From Cymbidium sinense (lineage: Eukaryota > Streptophyta > Magnoliopsida > Asparagales > Orchidaceae): 64,000 bases of DNA. Each line of letters starts with the position of its first letter. Positions within the stretch are counted from its first letter, which is position 1. Of this stretch, positions 1 to 10,660 are shown in pieces. The position numbers were made by a program, and so were the translations under genes. The notes under the pieces are model-generated. The model was given only the letters and a program-made list of their open reading frames with translations. It had not been told where the DNA came from and did not search any database. The stretch spans positions 159,201,983 to 159,265,982 of the forward strand of contig CM038216.1 in NCBI GenBank assembly GCA_021442155.1. Reading direction: 5' to 3'.

Positions 1-118
1 AAATATTAGCGTATAATTTTCACTTTCATTATAGTACTTTTAACAACTGAATCCTATTTTCTCAAAAAAAAAATAATTATAATAAATCTATTTTCATGAA
101 TATAGGTCTAAGTCAATA
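1..118. other. AT-rich flank of the L1-like LINE
   Basis: AT-rich sequence with no recognisable feature. It lies beyond the 3' end of the minus-strand LINE that begins at about 119. Confidence 0.5.
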
Positions 119-394
119 TAATTTTTTTCATGAATGCAAAAGTTTCATTGATTAAAGCATTGTTATGAAAACTTACATGAGATGGAAGGTAAATCAAGAT
201 TGTCGCTGGCAATAAATAGTTTTAGACTATTGGAAGCAGGGAAAGAAATGAAAGTAAGTTGTGAAGATTCACCGAGCCGGACAAGATGGTCTGCTGCTCG
301 GTTTCCCTCCGTGAGAATGTGAGATAATGTCATCCTCATATATGTATGTTGATTTTCCAGATGGAGGCAAAGATATAAACTTGACTTTAGAGAC

Positions 395-612
395 CTTTCT
401 TGACTCTATTGAAAATGTTTAGGTAAAGCCAGAGAGGTCTTGAGTGCAAAATGTAGGTCATCACTTTCAACAAATAATGACCTATTGGGTTCGCATTGTT
501 TATGAAAGATGTAGATGATATTTTCATCCTAGTCCTTAAGAATCCCACACGAGCTAGTTGTACTAGTAATGGGGTTGAAAGAGCCATCAATATTGAACTT
601 AATCAAAGGGAC
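395..612 (-). pseudogene. LINE RNase H-like domain, broken
   Basis: Minus-strand translation gives KFNIDGSFNP followed by a CGILKD-like segment and, further on, a FVE...LHFALK stretch. This is the first strand and following helix pattern of the RNase H domain found at the C-terminus of many plant LINE ORF2 proteins, which removes the RNA strand during reverse transcription. In-frame stops interrupt it (for example after CGILKD). The plus-strand LINE copy has the same domain at about 55690-55900. Domain identity rests on short motifs. Confidence 0.65.
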
Positions 613-713
613 TTCATCTGAGTGCAATCTAGCATTCTTTCCTGGTTAATCTAACTCAAGCTTGCTATAGACTTGGGCTTTCTGAATGCACTTAATAATC
701 TATTGGACAATGG

Positions 714-974
714 TTACATGTTTCTTTGTACTGTTGTTGTATTTGGTTCATTTCTACCAAGCCAAATGTGTAAAAAAGTAAGGATGGGGATGAGTCTAAA
801 AGGCAGCTTGTGATGTCTATGCTTCCCAAAGTCAGCCCAGGAGAGGAGGAGTTGAGTAGTATCACATGAGTGTTTAATAATGTTATGTATCCCATATATG
901 ATTTGCAACTTGTTTCGAATGGTTGTAGCTTTATGGCAATGTAGAAATAAGTGTTCAATAGTTTTTTTCATCAT
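714..974 (-). pseudogene. LINE ORF2 zf-RVT region, truncated by RTE insertion
   Basis: An open stretch of 86 codons contains the IEHLFLHCHKA motif. This is the E-H-LF-HC pattern typical of the zinc-binding region downstream of reverse transcriptase in plant L1-like ORF2 proteins, and it is followed by the hydrophobic segment usual for the family. Its 5' limit is not natural: the frame is cut at 974/975 by the RTE insertion, and the upstream part of the gene continues at 4144. The apparent start codon lies at the insertion border and is fortuitous. Non-functional fragment. Confidence 0.75.
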
Positions 975-991
975 GGTAATGCTAACACTTT
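974..991. repeat. Target-site duplication, left, of RTE LINE
   Basis: TGGTAATGCTAACACTTT. The identical 18 bp stands at 4126-4143, directly after the TTG-rich tail of the RTE element. The first T may belong to the tail, leaving a minimum of 17 bp. Confidence 0.92.
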
Positions 992-1279
992 AACACTACC
1001 TTTGCCGGTCCCAAGTCCGGATGTGAAAAGTGGAGGGTTACGATAGGTAGTCGACAGCTAGCGTAAAACTTGTTGAAATAATCATGACATGAATCCTTTA
1101 AATCATAATGTAGCCCCTGAGGCAAGCACCGCATGGCTTGAATACAGTGAAAAATGTGCAAGGATGCTGCATCGATGCCCGGGTGTAGTGTTAAATAAGC
1201 AAGGGTTCCCACATTACGGACAGATGCGGGCAAAGAAGTTAGTCCATGAAACTATAATTAGGTTAGGTTCTTAAAATAT

Positions 1280-1985
1280 AGGTACTCTTACAGTAAATTA
1301 ATGGAATTAATAGATATTATGGTTCATAGAAAGATAAATATTTTATGTGTTCAAGAAACTAAATGGGTTGGGGAGAAGGCCAAGAAGATTAATAGTTTAG
1401 GTTTTAAACTTTGGTATTCATGAAGAAGTCGAACTAGAAATGGTGTAGGTGTGATTATAGATAAAAGTTTGAAGGATAATGCTATAAATATTAATAGATG
1501 TGGAGATAGAATTATAGCTTTAAAGATTATTGTTGATACTAAGATTATCAATGTTATAAGTGTTTATGCTCTTCAAGTAGGTTTGGATGTAGGCTCAAAA
1601 TAAAAATTTTGGAATGAATTAGAGAGATTAATACAAAAGATACCTCTTAAAGAAAAAGTATTTATTGGAGGAGATTTAAATGGACATGTTGATAGCCTAG
1701 TAGAAGATTTTAAAAGTATTCAAGGTGGTTATGAATTTGGAGTGACTAATGAAGAAGGTAGGACTTTATAATTTTGCCTTAGCCTATGATTTTGTAGTTG
1801 CTAATACTTTATTTAAGAAAAGAGATGAACATATTATTACTTATAAAAAATGGATCTAGTAAAACATAGATTGATTATTTTCTGATAAGAAAAATAGATC
1901 GTTTAGATTGTAAAGATTGTAAGGTCATTCCAAGTGAAAGTTTAAGTACCCAACATCGATTGTTAGTTTTAGATTTTAAGATGAA
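1280..1985 (+). pseudogene. RTE endonuclease domain, broken
   Basis: Translations spread over several frames give NIGTLTVN, then CVQETKWVGEKAKK, RNGVGVIIDKSLKDNA, FIGGDLNGHVD and FALAYDFVVANTLFKKRDEH. These follow the order of the exonuclease-endonuclease-phosphatase fold of RTE elements: the E of QETKW binds the catalytic metal and GGDLNGH holds the central D-N pair. This enzyme nicks the target DNA to prime reverse transcription. At least four frameshifts or stops divide it, so no active endonuclease is encoded. Confidence 0.82.
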
Positions 1986-2639
1986 ATATTATAAGTGGAA
2001 AAATATATTAAATTATTATCTGGGATTAGATGGGGACACTTAAAGAACACAAATAAAAATATTTTTAAGAGCAAGCTACAAGAGCTTAGAATTTTGGATG
2101 TTTATAAAGAAGCTAATGTTATGTGGGAAAAAGTAGCAAGTGAAATTAAGCAAGTTGCTAAAAATGTGCTTGGAGAATCAAAATGAAAAGCTTCTTTTAA
2201 TAAAAATAGTTTGTGATGGAGTCAGAGTGTGCAAGAAAAGATAAGAAATAAAAAGCATTGTTATAAAACTTGGTTTAGATGTAAAAACTTGGAGAATTGG
2301 GAAAGATATAAAATGGTCTGTAGAGATTCCAAGAAAGCAATATATGATGCAAAAAAAATTAACTTTTAGTGATTTATACAGTAGATTAGATTCCAAAGAA
2401 GGTGAAAGATGTATGTACAAGTTAGCCAACCAAAGAGATAAGAGAAATAAAGACCTAGTTCAAGTGAGGTGTATTAAGGATGAAAATAATAAAGTGCTTT
2501 TCTTAGAAAAGGATATTGAAATTAGGTGGATGAGGTATTTTTGATAAATTTTTTAATGAAGGATCTGAAAGTACGATTGATTTTAGCAACATTAATACCC
2601 TAAACAAAAATAGAGAATTTTATTTTTATCATCGTATTA

Positions 2640-3527
2640 GTAAATCTGAAATTAGAGAAGCTTTAAAGAAAATCAAATGTGGAAAAATAGTAGGACCTGA
2701 TGATATTCCAATAGAAGTGTAGAAATGTTTAGGAGATCAAGGAATTTCTTGGCTTACAAATCTTTTAATGTTATTTTAAAGATAAAAGATGTCGGATGAG
2801 TGGAGAAAGAGTTTGTTGGATCCTATATTTAAGAATAAAGGTGATGCACAAGAGTGTAAATTATAGAGGAATTAAGTTAATGTGTCATACATTAAAATTA
2901 TGGGAGAGAGTAATTGAGCAAGCATGATGTGATACAAAAGTTTCTCAATCAATTTGGTTTCATGCCACGTAGATCTACCATGGATGTTATACATTTGTTA
3001 AGAGGTTTGATGGAGAAGTATAGAGAATGTAAGGAGGATCTATATATGATATTTATTGATTTAGAGAAAGCTTATGATAAAGTTTTAAGAGATGTTCTTT
3101 GGCAAGTTCTAGAACAGAAAGGAGTTAATATTGGTTATATTCAAGACATTAAGGATATGTATACCAGAGTTGTTACTTGTGTCCAAACATAAGGAAGATT
3201 GACAAAATATTTTCCTATTTCAGTTGGATTACATCAAGGATAAGCTTTAAGCCCTTATCTTTTTTTGCTTTAATTATGGATGTTCTTACTAGGCATTTAC
3301 AGGAAGATGCACCTTGGTGTATGCTTTTTGCTGATGACATTCTGCTTATTGATAAGACTAGAGAGGGAGTCCAAGAGAAACTAGAATTATGGAGGTCAAC
3401 ATTAAAGTCTAAAGGTTTTCATTTAAGTAGATCTAAAACTGAATATATGGAGTGTAATTTTAGTGGTAGAAGTTCTAATAGTAGTGTTGTGACATTAGGT
3501 GAACAAGTAATTAATAAGAGTGAGTGA
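2640..3527 (+). pseudogene. RTE reverse transcriptase, broken
   Basis: The reverse transcriptase copies the element's RNA at the nicked target. Visible blocks are YRGIKL (about 2867, with frameshift), [20 protein letters not shown] and [10 protein letters not shown] (in the open stretch 2914-3192), and the catalytic FADD at 3327-3338 in the open stretch 3177-3527. The D of FIDLEKAYD and the DD of FADD are the three expected catalytic aspartates. The two open stretches overlap in different frames, which shows a frameshift between the palm blocks. There are also stops upstream (about 2720 and 2780). Confidence 0.87.
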
Positions 3528-3990
3528 TTCGGCTATTTAGGCTCTATTATTCAAAATGATGGTGAAATGGATGGAGATGTTGTTAGTAGAATTCAAGTTG
3601 GATGGTTGAAGTGGAGGAATGCATCTGACCTGTTGTGTGATAGAAAAGATCCACTTAAACTTAAGGAAAAATTTTATAAGATGGTGGTAAGTCCTACAAT
3701 GACTTATGGTGCAGAATGTTGGCCAATAAAAGAGAAGCATAAGACTAAGTTAAGTGTTATAGAGATGAGGATGATCAAGTGGATGAGTGGCTTTATTCTT
3801 AGAGAAAAAATTTGAAATGAGTATGTTCGGGAAAATGTTGGGGTAGCTCCTAAGATTAGAGAGAGTCGCCTTAGATGGTTTGGCCACATAAAGCGTCGCC
3901 GTCCGATGACCTGGTTAGGAGAGTAGATGTATTAGATTTTCCTTATGTTAAGAAAGGTAGAGGTAGACCTAAAAAGACTTGGTTATGATG
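3528..3990 (+). pseudogene. RTE ORF C-terminal region, broken
   Basis: This follows the reverse transcriptase. It contains FGYLGSIIQNDGEMDGDVVSRIQ, split by a stop at 3525, and an open stretch (3567-3815) with KEKFYKMVVSPTMTYGAECW and IEMRMIKWMSG. It then degenerates through a segment resembling RLRWFGHIKRR. These blocks are typical of the C-terminus of plant RTE ORFs and have no known enzymatic motif. The same blocks appear in the truncated copy at 50538-51284. Confidence 0.82.
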
Positions 3991-4065
3991 TATAAAAAAA
4001 TGACCTTAACATACTTGAATTAAATGAGAATTTGACACATAATAGGACACAATGGAGATGAAGGA

Positions 4066-4126
4066 TTCATGTAGCCGACCCCACTTAGTGGGACAAAAGC
4101 TTATTGTTGTTATTGTTGTCGTTGTT
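4066..4126 (+). repeat. RTE 3' end and TTG-type tail
   Basis: The last part of the element contains CCGACCCCACTTAGTGGGAC, a small GC-rich inverted repeat (CCCACT/AGTGGG), followed by about 25 bp of GTT/ATT triplets. The truncated RTE copy has the same ending at 51236-51284. The hairpin-plus-triplet end is probably the site recognised by the RTE reverse transcriptase. Confidence 0.8.
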
Positions 4127-4143
4127 GGTAATGCTAACACTTT
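4126..4143. repeat. Target-site duplication, right, of RTE LINE
   Basis: Identical to 974-991 (TGGTAATGCTAACACTTT). Confidence 0.92.
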
Positions 4144-4841
4144 GTGGCTAGGTGGAAGCCTTTCAGTTTGAGGTTATCTTTAGTAGGTAAAGCACGGTTG
4201 AAGAGCCACTAGCAAAAGAAGGAATGGTGGGTTTGCAGCTCTCATGCTAAATGTGTCTTCCCTAGGGGTTCAGTGAATGAGTTGTTGTAGCTTTGTATAA
4301 CATGCTAGTAAGTGATTTAGCTTCCTTTAAGGTGATCAATGGCTTATCCCTTGTAGATGAAATAAGGGGAATGTGCACAATTTCTGCAACAATATCTTCA
4401 TGGAGGACTAAGAGCTAGTGGAGCCATCCAGATTTCGATAGAAGTCTTTAACTAGTTGTTTTAAGGTATGCTTGAGGTGATGGGTAAACAAGGGTTCTAT
4501 ATGAAACCATATATCCTACCAAAAATTAACATTTCCTTCCCTAATTTAGCATCTAATGAATTGGTATGCAATACCTTGGATTTTGAGCATATTCTTCTAT
4601 AGTGGGGAGTCAATTACCTTTCGTTGAACTTCCATTGGATGAGCCTAGGTGCTATATTTGGTCCTCATGAATTTTTCCCAAAGTGTCTTGTTTTGTTTGA
4701 GCTTAATCCATAGTTTCATAGAATTGCAATTTACACAATATTGCATTGATTTGAAGCCAAGGCCTCCATTGTCTTTTAGCTTGCAAGCACTCATCCAGCT
4801 ATTCCAATGGCATCCCTTCCTATTGTCCTTATAGTGATAAG
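4144..4841 (-). mobile_element. L1-like LINE, left copy, part 2 (upstream of the RTE insertion)
   Basis: Continuation of the minus-strand LINE at 119-974. The translation at about 4645-4841 contains CHWNSWMSACKLKDNGGLGF and a KLWIKLKQNKTLWEKFM block, the W-x2-C-pk-x2-GGLGF region that links reverse transcriptase to zf-RVT in plant L1-like ORF2. The open frame appears to run to 4890, but its first 16 or so codons belong to the gypsy LTR that starts at 4842, so this is an accidental fusion. The upstream reverse transcriptase is missing. The plus-strand copy covers the same region up to an equivalent of about 4566. Confidence 0.8.
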
Positions 4842-4989
4842 TGTTGACCTCACTTTTGGAATGAGGACTCATCATTCCCATCTTACACATAGGAGTCTTC
4901 TAACCACTAGGATTTCTTTAATCATAGGACACTTCTAGTGATTAAGGGAGCACTAAAACCAAGCCTAAGAACTTAGGAAGGTATTCCCC

Positions 4990-6540
4990 AAGTTTAAGAT
5001 GTGCCTTAAGACAAATAGGTCTAAACCAAAACCCATGCTTATCCACTTATCCAAAACCAACCTCAAGCCAACATAATCAGCCTCCAATTGAATTTTGTTT
5101 TATATCCAAGCTCGAAGCCAAATTAACTTAACCCTTAACCTAAATCAATTCTACAATCATCTCATGATCCTATGACTCAAGCCCATTTAAGTAAACCAAA
5201 CCCAATTATTTTAATAAAAGAACTACAAACAGTCAATACTATATTTCAAACCCTCCTAAGACTTACAATCAAACCAATTTAACCAAATGAGTCTAATCAA
5301 CCCAAGTTGGCCCATTTGACCCAAAAGGTCCAAATGAGCTAAGATCAAATCAAACCCAAATCAATTGTAATCAAAGTAATCAATCAATCTAAGTCCATCG
5401 AACTCTTCTCAACACCCAATTCAATCCAATTCCACCCAATCAACCCAATTGGTCAACTTAACCCAAAGTGGCCTAAATGATAAAATTGATTCAAACTTCA
5501 ATCCAACCCATATTGGATTGAATCAACCCATCCAGTCCCTTCTATGATGATTGTTGATCATCCTTAATTGTCCAATTACAACCAATTGGGTCTAACCAAA
5601 TTAATTTGATCACTTGATCTAAGTTGACCCAATTAACCCATATGGACCAAAATGAACCAAATATCATTCCAACTTCAATCAATTAAAATCAATGACACCC
5701 ATCAATCATAAATTAAGTATTGAACATGACTCAACCACCAATTAAACCAAACCAAGCCAAGATGGGCTCTTGACCCAAGTTGACCCAATTTTCCCTAAAA
5801 GGCCAAATTGGGCCAAATCAACTCCTAAACCCAATTGATTGAAACAAATGCCTCTAATCAATCATAAATTGATTATTGAACATGATCCAATATCAAATTG
5901 AATCCAATTTGGTCAAACAAACCCAATTGACTCACTTGACCCAAATTAACCTAAAGGGTCAAATTGAACTAAATCATTCTCAAATCTAAATTAATTCAAA
6001 CCAACACCTGCAATCATTCTTAAATGATCAATTGAATCTAAACCAACCCTCCACCCAAGATAATTTGTCCAATTTAACAAAATTGGTCAACTTAACCCAT
6101 TTGACCTAAATGAACCCATATGATCCAAATCCAAATCCAAATCCATTTCAAATTAAACCAAACTAATTGCACTAATACATTCCAAATCATCTTTGAACAC
6201 ATCCAAACTCTTGATTTAACCCAATTTGATTAATTGGTCAACCTAACCAATTGAATCCCATTTGACCCATTTGGGTCCAATTGAGCCAAGCCCATTAAAA
6301 CTAAGTCCAAACCCAACCAAAATTGGCATGACTCATCCTTGGGTCACCATGGGTCAGCCCAAGTGGACCCAACCCATGGTGAGCTGATTTGAGCCAAAAC
6401 TCATGAACAAACCCACCCAAATGGGACAAAATCCCCATTTGGATGGTCTCACATACTCCCCAAGCTATGATGGCCACCCTTAGCTCATTTTGGACCACTA
6501 ATGCAACCAAACCCAAGGCTATTGGGTTCAGCCTTTGGTC
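4990..6540 (+). repeat. Degenerate TTGACC-rich tandem array inside LTR
   Basis: Short words such as TTGACCCAA, CAATTGGTCAA and GGTCAAATTGGGCCAAAT recur throughout. They are organised in longer, strongly diverged units of roughly 130-190 bp, each containing an AATCAATCATAAATTGATTATTGAACATGA-type segment (seen in pieces near 5476, 5666, 5826, 5974 and 6128). The same array is in the other LTR copies (about 7985-9330, 53245-54680 inverted, 59220-60690). The strand is strongly asymmetric, C-rich and G-poor on the plus strand. Confidence 0.7.
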
Positions 6541-7777
6541 ATGAGAGGGTGAGCTTACCCTTAGCCCACTATTGGATCACTTAGAGGAGGAGGAGAATTT
6601 GAAATTTCAATCATAATTACTCTTCTTATTTAATTTAATAATAATAATAAAATATTAAAATAACAAAAATTAAATTATTAATAATGGTTAATCACTAATT
6701 AACAGTGGAGTGATAAGGGAAAATGATTAGGACTTTTTTCCTAATTGTTCTCTTAAATGCATTCCATTATGAGGGTTAATTAATGTGTATGTAATGGGAT
6801 GATAAATCAAATTAAAATGATAATTATTTCAGATAATTCAAATTAAATTCATGGGTTCCTCTTTATGTGTTTAATAACATAAAGAATATTGAGGAACATA
6901 TGGTTAACCCATGGGCATGGGAAAACCATATCATTAGAGGCTCATGGTTAAATGGTTAATTAAATTAAAGAGACTTAAGAAAGAGAAATTAAATTAATCA
7001 TTTAATGATTTGAACTTAATCAATCCATAAAATTCACATAATTACTTTTCCTTAAAAACAGTAAGTCACAAATGTGGGATGGGGTAAAACACCAAATACT
7101 ATTTCTCCTCTTTAAGTTTAATAACTCAAATCCAAAATCAAACTTCATAACAACTTTGGTTGACCTTAAATGGTTTTATTTCACTTGATTGTACTTAGAA
7201 AGTAATGTGATTGAATGTATTATGTGGATATGTTTAATTATTTCTTTTTAATCATTATAAATTTGTATGCCATTTAATATCATGTATTCATGTTTTCAAA
7301 TAAGAGAATCAATTGAATTTAATTATGTGTAAGTTGCTTGTGTTGGATTAATCCTATTATATGGCATGGCTATTATCACAAATAAATCTCAAATATTTTC
7401 AAAAATTATAAATTAATGATGAAGATTTAAATTGAAGTTGGCTATGAATATTCAATGTGATTTACTTTTGCTTATAGCTTAAACATGTTGAAAGATTATT
7501 TTATTTTCATGATTCACGTGTGTGCTTAAATGTGTTTAAATGAAAGTAAGTTTATAGCCTAGGCAGCTCTAAAATATGAAGCTTTAAGTAGTCCAAAGGA
7601 GGTCTTAGATTACCTCACTTCTTTAGCTTAACAACGACACATACTTAATTATTTCATTCATATGTATAAATACATTAGAATTTAGGTAGTGCTTTACTTT
7701 ACATAAATAAATAAATTTGTTAATATACAATCTTTTGCATGATTTTCATTCTTATGCTTAAATATACATCTATATGT

Positions 7778-7782
7778 ATTTA
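7778..7782. repeat. Putative target-site duplication of nested LTR, left
   Basis: ATTTA directly before the TGTTGACT start of the inner LTR. ATTTA also stands at 14377-14381. The first A at the right end may be the last base of the LTR, leaving at least TTTA duplicated. Confidence 0.65.
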
Positions 7783-7984
7783 TGTTGACTTCACTTTTGG
7801 AGTGAGGATTCATCCTTCTATCTTAGATATAGGAGTCTTCTAGACACTAGAATCTCCTTAGTCATAGGACACTTATAGTGATTAAGTGAACACTGAACCT
7901 AAGCCTAGAGATTTAGGAAGGTGAACCATAGGATTAGGCTAAACCTTAGGACTAAGGGAACCTACCTAACTTATGGCCTAAGCC

Positions 7985-9330
7985 ATGACCTATGCTTATA
8001 CACTCATGCAAATCCAATCTCAAATTAATACAATCAAACCCAATTGGATTTCATTTCATATCCAAGCTCTAAGCGAAAATGCCCAAACCCATCATAATCC
8101 CATGATCCAATCCTATGGACTCAACCCAAAACTCTTTCAATTAAACCAAACCCAATTTATTTTCACAAAAGCATTCCAATCATTCAATACATCATTTCAA
8201 ACTTTTCCAAAACTTACAATCAAATCAAACAAATCAAACCAATCAAACCAATTCAATTAACCTAACCTAGCCCATTTGACCTTAAGGGTCTACATGAGCC
8301 AAAATCTAATTAAATTCAAATCAATTACAATCAAAGCCAATAATCAATTACAAATCAATTATCAAACTCAATTCAACCTAATACAACCCCATCCAACTCA
8401 AATTGTCCCATTTAGTTCCCTTGACCCAAGGTAACCTAAAGGACCCACTTGATCCAAACTCTAATCCAACCCATTCAATTCTAAAATGATGATTGATTGA
8501 TCACCTTGATTGAATCAATTACCAATTGGTCAAACCAAGCTAATTTGATCACTTAACCCAAGTTGACCCCATTAGCCTATATGAACCAAATTGAATCAAA
8601 CTTCATTCTAAACCGAATTGATTGAAACTAATGCCTTCAATCAATCATAAATTAATCCCTAAATATGATTCAATCATTTATCAAGACAAACCAAGTCCAA
8701 TTGGATATTTGACCCAAGTTGACCCAATTTGACCTTAAACCTCAATCCAATCCAAAATGATTGAAACTAATGCTTCCAAACATGGGTCAAGCCCTACTTG
8801 ACCTCAAACCATCATCCAACCCAAATTAATTGAAATCAACACTACAATCATGTCCAAATCATCGATTGAACCTAAACCAACTCAAAGCTAATTTGGCCAA
8901 TTTGACCAAATTGGTCAACTTAGCCCCACCCATGAACTCATATGAGTCAAATCTAAATCCACTTCAAATCAAATCAAACCAATTGAACCAAAATATCCTA
9001 AAGCATCATTTGAACATGACCCAATCCTTGGTTTGACAATTTGACCAATTGGTCAACTTAACCCAATTCAACCCAATTTGACCTACATGGGTCAAATTGA
9101 GCAAAACACAATCAAACTAACTCCAAACCCAACCAAACTTGGCATTACCCCACCTTGGACCTGAATTAGGCCAAAACCCATTGGGTAAACCCCTCTAAAT
9201 GGGATAAAATCCTATTTGGATGGTCTCACCTACCCCTTTGCCCTTGGCCACCTAAAGCTTGATTTTGGAACTTCACTAACTTGACCCAAAGCCGATTGGG
9301 TCAACCATGGGTCAAGGAGAGGTGAGCTAA
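7985..9330 (+). repeat. Degenerate TTGACC-rich array in inner LTR
   Basis: Same composition and word use as at 4990-6540, including TTGACCCAAGTTGACCCAA and an AATCAATCATAAATTAAT-type segment in each diverged unit. Open frames here (for example 7985-8260 and 8830-9036) are a by-product of the C-rich strand bias and do not look like genes. Confidence 0.7.
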
Positions 9331-9360
9331 CCTCCATTCCATTGGATCACTTTGGAGGAA

Positions 9361-10660
9361 TTACACACACCCCATCCAACCTTAGCCACTCAAGGGCTTC
9401 CACCTTGGCCATTCCTTGACATCCCCAGCTGATCATGCCAGCCGGATGACTGCTAACAGCAGATACCATACCCACCATCTGATCCCATGGGGAGAAGAGT
9501 ATACACCTCTGCCATCTCATTCCAACCTGAGACAAATTTACATAGAGCTTCAAAGAGTCGAGATAAGCTTCCCTAGAGCCTTCTCGAGTTCCCCTGACCT
9601 TCCCATCACAAGCGTGATTGAACCCAAGTGAAAGCAAGCCTCCACTACATCCAACTCCATTTAAACTAAACTAAATCCAAAGTAACTTCAACCACACCTT
9701 CTCCAAGCTTTGTTGAGGCAAAATGAATCGATTCTCAATCGATTCGAGCACCGGAGACCACTTCTACACTAGCTCCAGTGATTATTCTGATGGCGCTTGG
9801 TCCATTGAGCCACCGAAAGGGAGGTAAGTCGTGAGCTTCTCAACAGGACTTTGTCTCTTAAAGATGAAGCTACCTTAGTTGTTGGATCGCCGGTCATAAG
9901 CTCCGACGAGGTAAATTTTAGCAAACCATAGAAAATATAATAAGAGTTGGTCTTTTGTGTAGAATTTTGTCATTTCATGTGATTTCCACCATATGATCTC
10001 TTTAGATCTATCCCTTGAATGTTTGGAGTCGATTCTGATGCCTCACGAGCTCCAACGAGCTCAGATCGAGTGAAGGAGGGTGGACGGTGTCCGTCTTTCA
10101 TCACTCAGGGGATGAAGGATCATCCGTCGTTCATTCTATGTCATTGGAATGGATGACTATGATTAATCTGATTAGAAAATCCAAATTTTATCCCTTAGAA
10201 CTGCGGGATTGATCCCTACCATCCAATCTGAGATCAGACGGTTGGGAAGAAAGTGCCTCCGCCGCTACTGATTCATCATACCGCATCGAATGGTTTAAGT
10301 GGCCAATCCCATGGCCATGTGGAAAGCGTCGCTACGTCAGCTCTCGCATGACACCGATGAGATTAGGGATTAATTAGGCTTTAAAATGTCATTAATTACT
10401 CAAAACTTCAAAAGTTCATAACTAATTATAAAAAAATCCTTAAAATATAAGTAAACCCATTTTAGAAAGGGTAAATAGAGGAAACTTTAATAAAAATAAT
10501 TTTCCTATGGTTTGAACAGTGAATAGAGCTTAATTAGGGTGTGAATTTTTCCTTAATTAGCTTAATTAAGCCCTAATTACTTGGTCAATCAAAATTAAAC
10601 TTGAAATATCAATTTAATGGGATGTTCTCTACCTCCCATAATTTTCTTAGGATTTATTGG
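9361..10660 (+). repeat. GC-richer LTR module with ACGT element
   Basis: A segment of about 1.3 kb, markedly richer in G and C than its surroundings. It is present here and at about 60780-61960 but missing from the outer LTR copy (junction near 6593). It contains GAGCTTCTCAACAGG followed by a GAGGTAAATTT step that looks like a splice donor, and CTACGTCAG (10332-10340), a TGACG-type bZIP motif conserved at 61635-61645. It could be an upstream promoter module or captured foreign DNA. No conserved reading frame links the two copies. Confidence 0.5.

Larger units (their letters stand above)
119..974 (-). mobile_element. L1-like LINE, 3' segment (left copy, part 1)
   Basis: This is the 3' part of a plant L1-type non-LTR retrotransposon read on the minus strand. 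It holds the end of the ORF2 zf-RVT region (714-974) and an RNase H-like domain (about 395-612), then ends near 119 in an A-rich tail (ATGAAAAAAATT on the minus strand). A second copy, plus strand, lies at 54884-56204 and matches along the whole segment at roughly 80-85 percent by eye. The element is cut at 974/975 by the RTE LINE at 992-4125 and resumes at 4144. All reading frames are broken, so it is a dead copy. Confidence 0.8.
992..4125 (+). mobile_element. RTE-clade LINE, nearly full length, dead
   Basis: A non-LTR retrotransposon of about 3.1 kb on the plus strand, close to the usual size of plant RTE elements. In order it shows a 5' leader (AACACTACCTTTGCCGGTCC), an apurinic-type endonuclease region (about 1280-1985), a reverse transcriptase (about 2640-3527), a C-terminal region (about 3528-3990) and a 3' end made of GTT/ATT triplets instead of poly(A). 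The triplet tail is the hallmark of the plant RTE clade. It sits between perfect target-site duplications inside an L1-like LINE, so it is younger than that LINE. Many frameshifts and stops make it immobile. A 5'-truncated relative is at 50538-51284. Confidence 0.92.
4842..7782 (+). mobile_element. Giant gypsy LTR, older copy, upstream half (interrupted)
   Basis: It begins TGTTGACCTCACTTTTGGA, like the LTR copies at 7783 and 59005 and the inverse copy ending at 54881. It continues through a TTGACC-rich array, an AT-rich stretch and a block ending ATATGTATTTA. At that point a complete LTR of the same family (7783-14377) is inserted, and the second half of this LTR follows at 14378-17096. Relative to the inserted copy it lacks about 1.3 kb (equivalent to about 9361-10660, junction near 6593). 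It encodes no protein. Family assignment to Tat/Ogre-like gypsy is inferred from the copy at 51508-54881. Confidence 0.8.

Noticed and set aside
4645..4890. A continuous LINE-like protein up to 4890
   Set aside because: The first 16 or so codons are LTR sequence starting at 4842. The fusion is accidental.
9347..9637. Open frames on both strands in the GC-richer LTR module
   Set aside because: The frames are not kept in the homologous module at 60780-61960, and no domain is visible.
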